A stretch of DNA of 56,620 nucleotides, from positions 1-56,620 of the forward strand of contig JAJDZE010000032.1 of the NCBI GenBank assembly GCA_022824805.1, read 5' to 3'. Source of the DNA: Acidimicrobiia bacterium. Lineage in GTDB: Bacteria; Actinomycetota; Acidimicrobiia; Acidimicrobiales; Poriferisodalaceae. Positions 41,978 to 50,177 of the stretch are shown here, one piece after another (position 1 is the stretch's first letter; every line of letters begins with the position of its first letter). Under the pieces are notes generated by a model, which was not told the origin of the DNA, made no database searches, and saw only the letters and a list, made by a program, of their open reading frames with translations. Made by a program: the position numbers and the translations under genes.

Positions 41978-42398
41978 CTCAGGGCCTTGGTACGGCCGCT
42001 TGGCAGACCGCCTGCGATTCGAAGGCAACGCTCGGCGGCACGTGGTCGGGCTGCAAGTGCCCCGCCGCGCCAGACGCGGCGGAGTGCGGTACCGCTGGTG
42101 CGTCACCCCACCGGGGTGCGAACGTCGGCAGGTGCGCATCGAGTTCCCGGTCATCGCGCCGCGTCATCCGCGCGTCTACGCCGACGGGCCTGCCGATTCC
42201 CCACACCGCTACGACGACGGTTCGCTGTGCATGTGGTACCCGAGGGACCCTTTGGACCGTCGCTGGGTGTTCGACGATGGACTGCTGGCACTCTTGGGCC
42301 AAGTTGCCGCGCACTTGGTCAAAGAGCACATATGGCGCGCCACCGGCCGCTGGCCGGGCGAAGAAGTGCCTCATGCTGACGACGCCAAGGCTGCGTGA
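41961..42398 (+). CDS. Prokaryotic E2-like (ubiquitin-conjugating-fold) protein of the CBASS operon
   Basis: The 145-residue protein has the catalytic-Cys segment HRYDDGSLCMWYP (C90) and the typical ending HLVKEHIWRATGRWPGEEVPH of bacterial E2 proteins. In type II CBASS the E1/E2 protein Cap2 conjugates the CD-NTase C-terminus to a target to prime it; short type II operons carry only an E2-like protein and no E1 or JAB peptidase, as here. Start is GTG 41961. The GTGA overlap with the next gene (42395-42398) indicates coupled translation. Confidence 0.82.
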   Translation: MYPRRSSGPWYGRLADRLRFEGNARRHVVGLQVPRRARRGGVRYRWCVTPPGCERRQVRIEFPVIAPRHPRVYADGPADSPHRYDDGSLCMWYPRDPLDRRWVFDDGLLALLGQVAAHLVKEHIWRATGRWPGEEVPHADDAKAA

Positions 42399-42970
42399 CG
42401 GTGAGCTCTGCACTGTTGGCCGCTGGCACCGGTATCGGTCGGTGGGAAGCCATCCTGATCGCAGCTGCCGTCTCCGCCTGCGTGGCACTGCTGGGAATTT
42501 GGCAGGGCGCCCGAACCGCTCGACAGGACAGACAGCGGCGCCTCTTCGGCGAGGCCTTGGCCGCCGTCATGGAGTATCGCGAGTATCCGTACATTGTGCG
42601 TCGCCGAGCGAGCGACAAGGAACGCAGCGACATCTCCCGGGCGCTCTCGGGCGTCCAAGGGTCACTGAACCGCTACATCGCCATCCTGACTATCGAGTCA
42701 CGGCCCGTCGGCGAGGCGTACGCACTGCTCGTCGAGCAAACCCGTGCCGTGGCGGGACCGCGGATCGCAGAGGGATGGGACCAGCGGCCCCGTGCCGAAT
42801 GGGCCGACATGCGTGTCAATGACGTCGATCTGTCAGAACTCGAACCAGTCACCCAAGCCTTCATCCGGGCAGCCAGACAGCACTTACGACTATTCCGGGT
42901 CCGCATCACGCAGAGACATGCGGTGAACACATTTCGTTCACTCAACTCCACTGGTCTTGGGTTTGAATGA
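42395..42970 (+). CDS. Membrane-anchored protein, putative CBASS effector
   Basis: The 191-residue protein has one N-terminal transmembrane helix (about 18-37, WEAILIAAAVSACVALLGIW) and a soluble, largely helical remainder. In CBASS the third gene is usually the cell-killing effector, often a small membrane protein; this placement suggests that role. No known effector domain is recognised. Fragments of the same family occur at 29637 and 47308. In those copies the C-terminus ends soon after QHM or QHL, whereas here it continues for about 25 unrelated residues, so the 3' end may have been altered by recombination. Confidence 0.7.
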   Translation: MTVSSALLAAGTGIGRWEAILIAAAVSACVALLGIWQGARTARQDRQRRLFGEALAAVMEYREYPYIVRRRASDKERSDISRALSGVQGSLNRYIAILTIESRPVGEAYALLVEQTRAVAGPRIAEGWDQRPRAEWADMRVNDVDLSELEPVTQAFIRAARQHLRLFRVRITQRHAVNTFRSLNSTGLGFE

Positions 42971-43213
42971 TCTACCGCGCTCGCATCTGCACCCGTAGGT
43001 CGAACTGCCGCTGCGAACTGAACAGCCTCTCGGTCTCGGATTTTGCAAGACCAACGGCCGCGGTTTACTATCGTGAGGCTTGCCTCTCTGCACGACGCTG
43101 AATAGAAGGCTCGGAAATCGGGACACGAAGTCGAACACGACGCATCAACATCCTTGAAAGGATCAACGGCAGGCGGCGGCGGGCAATCGGTCGTCACAAT
43201 TCGACCGATATCC

Positions 43214-44500
43214 TCATCCAGGACGGCCAACTATTGTTTGATAGGTGGCCTCATCGCTGAGATCCTTGACGAGCTTGTCTACCCATTCAGGTGTATAGCC
43301 ATAACCGTCCATGAGCTTGTCGTATATGCAGTAGCGAGGATTTGTCGCCTCGGGTTCCGCAGCGCCTTTTGAAGGCCGTACCTTGAAGTGCTTCCAGCAT
43401 CTTGTATGGGTATCCATCGTGAATCGAGCATTCAGGCGACTGGTGACCTGTTCGACTACTGCTTTAGGTTTGAACAAGCCGTCGGAGGCAATAGCGATTC
43501 GTTTCGGCTTAGTCACGACGGAGGTACGTGGAAGTGCGGCAAGGAGGTCTTTGCTGATCTCGTCTGGCTTGACAAAGGTCACCGCTGTATCTGCACTGCG
43601 TTCCCGATTGGCGGTTGTGGGCACGAAGAAGATCCTCATGCAGTAGCGAGTGTCGCCGAGAATATCTTCGGGTACTTGCTCACGTTCTCGATCTAGGAAC
43701 TCGACGACATCTAGCGGAAGCCGCGCTTGGATACGCTTCAATTCGGGTTCGCGTTGAAACTTGCCGATCTGAAGCGGCAGATAGAGTTCATCGCCGAGGG
43801 CAGCTTCCGTACCGAATTCTCGGACGAGAATATCCTCGAAATTGATCAGCATCGACTGTGCATGTCCAGCCGTAGGCGCATCGAGTGCTGGCAGATAGCG
43901 ATGTGCGATAAGGTTGCGTAGACGCAAGAAGTACTTCAGGTTCTCAGCCGCGGGTGGTGGGATTCGAGCATCGCCAACGAGGCCGATTAGTTCATCTGTA
44001 TCGCGCACTCGGGGACGGCCATTAACCATCTTGGTCTTGCCTGCTGCGTCTCGGTCGAAGTAATCGATACCGTCGCGATCGAGAATCGCTTGCATCACTG
44101 AGTTCCACGCTATGACCATCAGCAGGATGAACTGCTCTGTGCGGTAGCCACTGCTTGGGTCGTTGAACGCCCGAAGGGCTGCCAACGCACTCTCACGAGC
44201 CTTGGCGACCAGCAGGTACTCGGCACTCAGCTCGTCGGATTCAGATGGCGAGATGCCGTGGACTCGGAGCATCCGCTCAAGTTCCTCAATGCGTTGCGCC
44301 TGACGGGAGCGGCCTTCGGTCGAGATGTCGAGCCACTTCTTGATGTAGGCGGTAAATGCCTTGCCGTGAGAGGTGGGGTTGTTCCAGTACTCGATCTCAA
44401 GCGCTGACTTGGGTTCGCCCGCTTGCCAGCGACCGAGCATCTCTTGGGCCACTCGGCGGTGGTCGTCGTCGCTCAGGCTCTCGTTGACAACGCCTGCCAC
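43214..44500 (-). CDS. DUF3644 (HEPN-like) protein
   Basis: The 428-residue protein carries a DUF3644 domain: ESALAALRAFNDPSSGYRTE, then FILLMVIAWNSVMQAIL and NLKYFLRLRNLIAHRYLP. R195-N-L-I-A-H200 is an R-x4-H motif, the catalytic signature of HEPN ribonucleases. The N-terminal part (ALEIEYWNNPTSHGKAF) is a common extension in this group. DUF3644 genes occur in defence and mobile regions. It is monocistronic between the CBASS operon and an IS1634-like element inserted 190 bases upstream of its start. Confidence 0.75.
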   Translation of the reverse strand: MAGVVNESLSDDDHRRVAQEMLGRWQAGEPKSALEIEYWNNPTSHGKAFTAYIKKWLDISTEGRSRQAQRIEELERMLRVHGISPSESDELSAEYLLVAKARESALAALRAFNDPSSGYRTEQFILLMVIAWNSVMQAILDRDGIDYFDRDAAGKTKMVNGRPRVRDTDELIGLVGDARIPPPAAENLKYFLRLRNLIAHRYLPALDAPTAGHAQSMLINFEDILVREFGTEAALGDELYLPLQIGKFQREPELKRIQARLPLDVVEFLDREREQVPEDILGDTRYCMRIFFVPTTANRERSADTAVTFVKPDEISKDLLAALPRTSVVTKPKRIAIASDGLFKPKAVVEQVTSRLNARFTMDTHTRCWKHFKVRPSKGAAEPEATNPRYCIYDKLMDGYGYTPEWVDKLVKDLSDEATYQTIVGRPG

Positions 44501-44691
44501 CCTGGCGACCGTATGCGCGAGCGCGCAACGACCCGCGGATGCGTTCGCTGACGCGATTCCCTCCGGGCGAAGCTTCCTCGCCGATCAGCGCCTTCCGAAC
44601 GTTTCCACCAACGATCCCGACTCTGCTTGGTGGGGCGGCAACGGTGGTTAACCCGCCAAGCGGGCGTCGGTCCACTCCTAAGTTCCTCAGG

Positions 44692-46634
44692 CCCGAGTTT
44701 GACGGGTTGGGGTGGTGGTGGGGTGGGTCGCAGGCTTGTGACCTGCGGTTTTGGGTTCCGGGGCGGTGTCTGGTGACAATAATGTAGGGGCGACATATTG
44801 CCGTTCCGGGTGGCGTGGTCGGTGTAGGCTGTTGACATGTTCGTGAAGACGACACGCCGTCGCAGGGGCGACAAGACATATGAGTACCTGTCGTTGGTGG
44901 AATCGGTGCGCGACGGCGCGCGCACCGGGCACCGCACGCTTTTGCGGCTGGGCGAAGTGACCGCTTTGCGGGGCTCGGGCCAGCTGGGCCGCATCGTGGC
45001 GGCCTTGGAGTCCCATCTCGAACGCGAACGGGTCGACCCGTCGGCGCTCGAGGCCGACAGCGCCCCCGCTGTGGGCGGCGCGGCGTGCGCGTGGGCGGTG
45101 TGGCAGCGGCTGGGCCTGGACGGCTGGTTCGCCCGCCTGGGCGCCGATCGGGGCGCGTCACGGCTCGGCGACGCGGTGTTCGCGATGGCCGCGAACCGGC
45201 TGGCGGCGCCGTGCTCGAAGCGGCGGCTGGGCGAGTGGGCCGAGCGCGACGTGGCGATGCCCGACGGGTGGCAGCCGCCGTCGCTGGCGCAGCACTACCG
45301 GGCCCTGGACGCGGTCGCGCACGCCAAGGACCCCACTGAGGAGTTCTTGTTCGGGCAGTTGTGCGACCTGACGAACATGGACCTGCGGTTCGTGTGCTAC
45401 GACCTGACCTGGGCCTATCTCGAGAGCGCGCAGGCCCTCTCGGACCGGTTCGGGTCCAAGGCGTTCGGCTATTCCCGCGACCACCGCCCCGACCGGCCCC
45501 AGGTCGTGATCGGGTTGTTGTGCACCGGCGACGGGATGCCGATAGCGCACCGCGTGTTCCCCGGCAGCACCAACGACGCAGCGACGCTGCCCGGCATGCT
45601 CGACGACCTCCAGTCCCGGTTCGGCGTCGGCCGCATCTGCGTGGTCGCCGACCGGGGGCTGATCACCGCCGACAACGTCGCCGCGGTCGCCGACGCCGGC
45701 TTCGACCATGTGCTCGCCACCCGGCTGCGCCGCGACGCAGCCTGCCGCGAAGCGCTCGAGTCGATCGGCGACGACACCCAATGGACAGAACTGCCCGACC
45801 ACCGATGCCGCGCCGCCGAGACCGTGCTCGCAGACGGCGCCCGAGCCGTTGTCGTCGAGTCAGACGCCCGCGCCCGACGCGACACCGCCCGCACCGCCGA
45901 GCTCGCCGCCAGAGCCGAAGCCGAACTGCTCGCGCTCGAAGAACGCGTCCGCGCCGGACGGCTCGCCGACCCCGCCAAGATCGGACGCGCCGCCCAGCGC
46001 ATCCTGGGATCCAGCGGCGTCGCCCGCCTGTTCGACCTCGAGATCGGCCACGGCAGATTCCTCTACCACCACGACCAGGACGCACGCCTCTACGAGAAAC
46101 TGCTCGCCGGCCGCTACGTGCTCACCACCAGCCTCGCCCCCCGCCAAGCCGACACCGCCCAAGTGGTCGCCGCCTACCGGCAGCTCACCGACGTCGAAGC
46201 CAGATTCCGCACCCTCAAGGACTTCTTGCACCTGCGGCCCATACGCCACTGGACCGAACAACGCGTCCGCGGCCACATCGCCATATGCGTCCACGCCGCC
46301 GTCGCAGAAACCCTCATCGCACGCGACCTCGCCCAAGCCGACATCGCCGACCCCGACCAGCCCCACCAGCACCTCACCGCCCCACGAGCACTGCGAGAAC
46401 TCGACCGCATCCGCCAAGTCCAACTCGCCGCCGACCACAACCGCATCACCCTCACCACCCGACGCAGCCCCCTCCAAGCCCAAATCCTCGCCGCCACCCA
46501 AACACCCACCCGCACCTGGGACAAAGCCCAAATCCACTAGCCCCGGCCGCCGCCGACACACAGATGTAGTGGAAACACCAACCCCACGCGACCCCCCTGA
46601 CCAGCACAAACACAAAACACCCGTCAAACTCGGG
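44692..46634 (+). mobile_element. IS1634-like insertion sequence, 1943 bp
   Basis: Perfect 16-base terminal inverted repeats CCCGAGTTTGACGGGT bound the element, and a 5-base direct repeat TCAGG (44687-44691 and 46635-46639) marks the target duplication. It encodes one full transposase. It lies in the intergenic region upstream of the DUF3644 gene and does not obviously break a coding frame. Confidence 0.9.
44837..46540 (+). CDS. IS1634-family transposase
   Basis: The 567-residue protein begins MFVKTTRRRRGDKTYEYLSL, typical of IS1634 enzymes, and keeps the IS4-superfamily catalytic positions: Asp in FVCYDLTWAY, Asp in ICVVADRGLIT and Glu in LTDVEARFRTLKD (YREK-like region). The length matches the family. 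The reading frame is intact, so the element may still move. Confidence 0.92.
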   Translation: MFVKTTRRRRGDKTYEYLSLVESVRDGARTGHRTLLRLGEVTALRGSGQLGRIVAALESHLERERVDPSALEADSAPAVGGAACAWAVWQRLGLDGWFARLGADRGASRLGDAVFAMAANRLAAPCSKRRLGEWAERDVAMPDGWQPPSLAQHYRALDAVAHAKDPTEEFLFGQLCDLTNMDLRFVCYDLTWAYLESAQALSDRFGSKAFGYSRDHRPDRPQVVIGLLCTGDGMPIAHRVFPGSTNDAATLPGMLDDLQSRFGVGRICVVADRGLITADNVAAVADAGFDHVLATRLRRDAACREALESIGDDTQWTELPDHRCRAAETVLADGARAVVVESDARARRDTARTAELAARAEAELLALEERVRAGRLADPAKIGRAAQRILGSSGVARLFDLEIGHGRFLYHHDQDARLYEKLLAGRYVLTTSLAPRQADTAQVVAAYRQLTDVEARFRTLKDFLHLRPIRHWTEQRVRGHIAICVHAAVAETLIARDLAQADIADPDQPHQHLTAPRALRELDRIRQVQLAADHNRITLTTRRSPLQAQILAATQTPTRTWDKAQIH

Positions 46635-46744
46635 TCAGGCGCGGTGGGCACTGCCACGCATTTCGTAGCCCCGCGTCCGAAGTCACCGAATCGAAATCGA
46701 CATGAGGCTGCTGGTCCGATCAGGCGCGCGTACGCTCGGGCAGC

Positions 46745-47236
46745 GTGATCGGTAAGCGCTTGGAAGCTCGTCCACTCGACCTGGAGGCGCGCACCGACGC
46801 CAAGGTGCTCTCGGGGATCGCAGTGCTGCTCGAGGAACTCGCGGTCGAGCGCGGCCTCGCTTGGTCAGACATCGCGCGCTTGTGCTCCGTGTCGGTGTCC
46901 GCAGTACGCGCGTGGCGCTCAGGCGAATCGCCAGCACCGGAACTCCGCCGCTCGCTCGCTCGCTTCGCCGCCTTCCTTGATCTGCTTGAGCAGGCCGGAC
47001 CAGTAGACGATCCTGCCGGCTGGTTGTTCATGCGCTTGGCGGACGGCTACACGACCACCGCCGCCGATCTGTACGTCGCCGGGAAGGTCGAAGATCTGTT
47101 GGAGCACGCTCAGGGCCGCCTGACTCTCCACGAGATGCTCGACCGCTGGGACCCCGAGTGGAGAACAGCGACGCGTTCGGAATGGATGGTCACAACGAAC
47201 TCCGACGGCGACCGCGTCCTGACACGTCGGCGCTGA
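46745..47236 (+). CDS. HTH antitoxin-like protein
   Basis: The 163-residue protein has a helix-turn-helix near residues 38-62 (LAWSDIARLCSVSVSAVRAW) and a helical C-terminal part (LTLHEMLDRWDPEWRTATRS). Size and layout resemble Xre-type antitoxins, but no toxin gene follows; the next segment is a CBASS membrane-protein fragment. Start is GTG 46745. A fragment of a close copy lies at 28281-28352, linking this region to the 28-31 kb segment. Confidence 0.65.
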   Translation: MIGKRLEARPLDLEARTDAKVLSGIAVLLEELAVERGLAWSDIARLCSVSVSAVRAWRSGESPAPELRRSLARFAAFLDLLEQAGPVDDPAGWLFMRLADGYTTTAADLYVAGKVEDLLEHAQGRLTLHEMLDRWDPEWRTATRSEWMVTTNSDGDRVLTRRR

Positions 47237-47307
47237 CCAGTTCAGCATCTCTGCAGTGAGTGACCTGTCCGCGCCCGACGATCCAGAGGACTTGCGGAAG
47301 CCCAGAG

Positions 47308-47520
47308 TCACGGCCCGTCGGCAAGGCGTATGCACTGCTCGTCGAACGAACCCGTGCCGTAGCGGGACCGCTGATCGCCGAAGGGTGGGATCAGCGATCT
47401 CGCGCAGCATCGGCTGACATGCGTGTCGGCGACGTCGATCTCTCCGGTCTCGAACCAGTCACCCCGGCCTTTATCCGGGGAGCCGGACAGCACTTGTGGC
47501 GTCAGTTCGCGCTGGACTGA
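47308..47520 (+). pseudogene. Fragment of the CBASS membrane-protein family
   Basis: The frame reads SRPVGKAYALLVERTRAVAG, then PLIAEGWDQR and VGDVDLSGLEPVTPAF, closely matching the C-terminal half of the protein at 42395 (SRPVGEAYALLVEQTRAVAG). The transmembrane half is gone. It ends WRQFALD with a stop that overlaps the 3' end of the 315-residue gene. Confidence 0.7.
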
Positions 47521-48541
47521 AGTACGCGGATTGGCTGCGTCCCGAGGAGGTGCCCGAGGTCGATGCCGGGATCGCTCACGAACGCTGGCGGCTCGCACAC
47601 CGGATCAGTCTGGAAGTACAGACTCCACGCGGCTTGGCGGACTGCCGCTTCAAGCTGCGGATGAGGATGCTGCCGCTCGGTGAGCATTCCCGCCCAGAAC
47701 GGCATGAAACACAGGTTCCAGCCAGCGGTGAAGGCGTCGGGATCCCAAGGGTTGCCCCAGATGTGACGGACCCCGAACCCGGATCCCCGCTCGATCGGAC
47801 GGCCGGTGTACTTCTCCCACGCGCGCTGCGGGTATGAGTTGTCATCAAGCGTGACTGAGCGATCTCGCCACGTAGCCGAATCGCCGCGCCTGCGTCCTGG
47901 ATAGTGCTCACGGCTGGTTCTGGCCCGCTCCGGGTACCACGGCGTCTTGCGTCGTACTGAATCGGGGTGAGCGAAGAACGAGTACTGAAATGCCGCTCGC
48001 ACAATGGTGGTGCCGCCCTCCTGCAGCAGTTTCTCCAGAGCATCGATCGGGGCCGGCAGCGGCCCGCGCCACGACTCGATCCACACCTGTGACGATGGCG
48101 ACTGTGCGGGTGGCTGCTTGGCGGGCGCGGACGACTGTGACGACGGCCGAGGCCGCTCGGTGGATGCCCACTCGCAGAACACCTTCAGGTTGTTCGCGTA
48201 GCTCAAGCGCGAACTCGCTGCCAATGTGCCATTGCTGTTTCTGTGAGCTCGACGATCGAGAAATGCGTCGACGAGCGCTTCATCGAACACCGCTGGATTG
48301 TGACCGCGCCCCAGCGAGAACTCGATCCAGTCCTCGACGATGCCCCGATACTGAGACTGCGCGCTCGACCCAACCCGCCGCTCGTGTTGCAAGTACTCGA
48401 CAAACTGCGCGAGACGCTGCGCCCAATCCGTCATGTCGCCCAGATTCATCGGCGCAGATCGTCGCGGAGAGCCGTCACCAAGGCAGCCAGGTCGGCAATC
48501 GTCCCATCACGGGCAACCCGCCGGACCGTGTAGCCGAGGGC
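47425..48541. repeat. Segmental duplication, copy 2 (1117 nt; partner 29640-30756)
   Basis: Collinear and equal in length with 29640-30756: effector tail, 315-residue gene and 96 nt of the preceding gene's 3' end. Both copies are in the same orientation, 17.8 kb apart, so recombination between them could delete the intervening darT and CBASS operons. Confidence 0.8.
47502..48449 (-). CDS. 315-residue integrase-SAM-like protein, copy 2
   Basis: Ungapped hand alignment with copy 1 gives 32 differences in 315 residues. Differences cluster in the N-terminal and linker parts, while residues 121-160 and 211-246 are unchanged, including H229 and N245; H261 is also kept. That pattern suggests purifying selection on the C-terminal domain. 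The start overlaps the preceding short reading frame by ATGA (48446-48449), as copy 1 does with the glycohydrolase gene. Here the full glycohydrolase, darT and helicase genes are missing, so the protein may act alone or be an orphan. Confidence 0.78.
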   Translation of the reverse strand: MNLGDMTDWAQRLAQFVEYLQHERRVGSSAQSQYRGIVEDWIEFSLGRGHNPAVFDEALVDAFLDRRAHRNSNGTLAASSRLSYANNLKVFCEWASTERPRPSSQSSAPAKQPPAQSPSSQVWIESWRGPLPAPIDALEKLLQEGGTTIVRAAFQYSFFAHPDSVRRKTPWYPERARTSREHYPGRRRGDSATWRDRSVTLDDNSYPQRAWEKYTGRPIERGSGFGVRHIWGNPWDPDAFTAGWNLCFMPFWAGMLTERQHPHPQLEAAVRQAAWSLYFQTDPVCEPPAFVSDPGIDLGHLLGTQPIRVLQSSAN

Positions 48542-48811
48542 TTTGTCATCACCGATGTTCTCGCGTGACTGTCGGAGGTACTCCAAGCCAGTCCAGCCAT
48601 CGACCGAGTTGTCCACGATGAACAGCCCGCTGCCATCGCGGCTCTGCGCCAGATCGCTCACCTCAGCGAACATACCTGTGCCTTGTGACATGACCGGTGC
48701 CCGCGTGGCAACGCAGACGGTGAAGTTCTGCGGCGCGTCGGCTGGGGCGTCACTGGGCCAAACGACCGATGCGACTCCGAGCGGAAACCGTGGGTGTGGA
48801 GAATCTTGGCG
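48446..48811 (-). pseudogene. Chimeric remnant ending in the ADP-ribosylglycohydrolase tail
   Basis: The last 32 residues (ALGYTVRRVARDGTIADLAA...) are identical to the end of the glycohydrolase at 30661. Before them the frame reads GSGLFIVDNSVDGWTGLEYL, reminiscent of the FIVDNS motif near the start of some defence-linked SNF2 helicases, and stays open back to the stop of the next gene at 48812. The first ATG is at 48691, giving 81 residues. It is probably a truncated gene joined to the conserved tail. Confidence 0.5.
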
Positions 48812-50101
48812 CTAGCCGTCTGTGTGGGGTGTGGGGAGGCGGTAGATCCAGTGGCCGCCTCTTGGGTCGGTCGCGTGGAACAGCAGGTGTTCGCCGGTCT
48901 CACTCCACCGCAGGGTCGGCGTGCTGCCTGAACCGATCTCGCCGGGCGCATTCACGGTGACGGTGAAGTTCTCGGTGGCGGTCGGATCTTGCAGCGAGCG
49001 GATTGCGGCGGTGGCCAGACCGTCCGACCACTCGCGCATCGCTGCGATTGCCGATCCGTCGGCCGACCACGCGCCGCGGCCGCCCGCAACGCCTGTCAAC
49101 AACAACGACTCGGACAGGTCGTCGAGCTGCACCATTCTCAGCTCGTCGCCGATGCGGTAGGCGATGGCGCCGCCATCAGGAGACCACGACGGCGCTGACA
49201 ACCACCCGCCACTGGCCCCAACCACCTGCTCGGCGCCGTCCAACAGATCCACCACGACGATGCGGTGCTCGAAGCGGCTGGTCCCATCGGCCTCAGTCAC
49301 CCGCATTCGGCGGGCGAACGCAATGCGGCCCTCGTCGGGAGACCAGGTGGGGTCTTGATCCAACACGCTCCCGTGCGTGATCTGAGCAAGGCCCAGACCG
49401 TTGGGCAAGATCATGAAGATGTGACTGGCTCGTTCTCCCTCCACGACTGCGCCCTGCGAGAACGCGATCCACTGGCTGTCGGGTGACCACACCGGAGCAT
49501 TCAGGCCGTACTGGGCAGTGAGGAACGGCTGGTCGCTGGTTCCGTCGCCGTTCGCAACCCACAGGGTGCTGCCCGCCCGGAACACCATGCGCCGGCAGTC
49601 GGGCGACCACGACAGGTGGTCGACGCCTTCGGGCTTGGTGCTCGCGAAGCTCAACGGGACCTGGACACGTTGAGCGGGAAGTACTCCCCGGCAGACAGCT
49701 GCGGGCGGGCCAGGCTCGTCGAGCCGGACGCGGCTGGGGAGGTACGGCTCGACGCCAGACACCGGGTGCTCCGGTTCGCCGAAGGCCTCCGACAGCTCCG
49801 TGTCAGACTCGCTGGCGGACTCGATCGGCTCGTCGCCCGATGCAGGTGGCGCCGAATCCCCCGGTGCCTCGTCATCGGCTGCAGTCGTCACCGGCGCGGC
49901 ATCCTCGGCGGATGAAACCGCTTCTGCGCTCGTCCCCGGGGCCACTGCCGCAGACTCGACGTCGTCAGCGGCCTCATTCGACCCCAACAGCGAACTGACG
50001 ACGGCAGCGGCGACTAGCAGCACACCGGCGACGGCCGCGACAAGCCACCATCGCTTTCGAGGCTCATCAGTGCCGCTGCGGCCTGAGCGCTGCACCACCA
50101 T
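48812..50101 (-). CDS. Membrane-anchored TolB-like (PD40) beta-propeller protein
   Basis: The 429-residue protein has a basic N-terminus, one transmembrane helix at about 18-39 (WWLVAAVAGVLLVAAAVVSS), an acidic Ser/Ala/Glu-rich spacer and a C-terminal WD40-like propeller made of PD40 repeats (DHLSWSPDCRRMVFRAG, APVWSPDSQWIAFSQG, DPTWSPDEGRIAFARR, APSWSPDGGAIAYRIG). TolB-like propellers bind proteins or ligands outside the membrane. ATG 50101 is preferred because it keeps a short cytoplasmic tail; an ATG at 50164 is possible but leaves only 13 bases to the divergent PuuD-like gene. It marks the far border of the island. Confidence 0.8.
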   Translation of the reverse strand: MVVQRSGRSGTDEPRKRWWLVAAVAGVLLVAAAVVSSLLGSNEAADDVESAAVAPGTSAEAVSSAEDAAPVTTAADDEAPGDSAPPASGDEPIESASESDTELSEAFGEPEHPVSGVEPYLPSRVRLDEPGPPAAVCRGVLPAQRVQVPLSFASTKPEGVDHLSWSPDCRRMVFRAGSTLWVANGDGTSDQPFLTAQYGLNAPVWSPDSQWIAFSQGAVVEGERASHIFMILPNGLGLAQITHGSVLDQDPTWSPDEGRIAFARRMRVTEADGTSRFEHRIVVVDLLDGAEQVVGASGGWLSAPSWSPDGGAIAYRIGDELRMVQLDDLSESLLLTGVAGGRGAWSADGSAIAAMREWSDGLATAAIRSLQDPTATENFTVTVNAPGEIGSGSTPTLRWSETGEHLLFHATDPRGGHWIYRLPTPHTDG

Positions 50102-50177
50102 GCGCGCGACCGTACTTGCAACGGCCCGCGCGCAGCCCGTCAGAGGACGCACGAAGCAGCACATCTAGGGTGGCCCG

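Noticed and set aside
42673-43230. Minus-strand 185-codon frame over the end of the CBASS effector
   Set aside because: It is antisense to the membrane-protein gene, Ser/Arg-rich and has no homologous feature; the intergenic part 42971-43213 shows nothing else.
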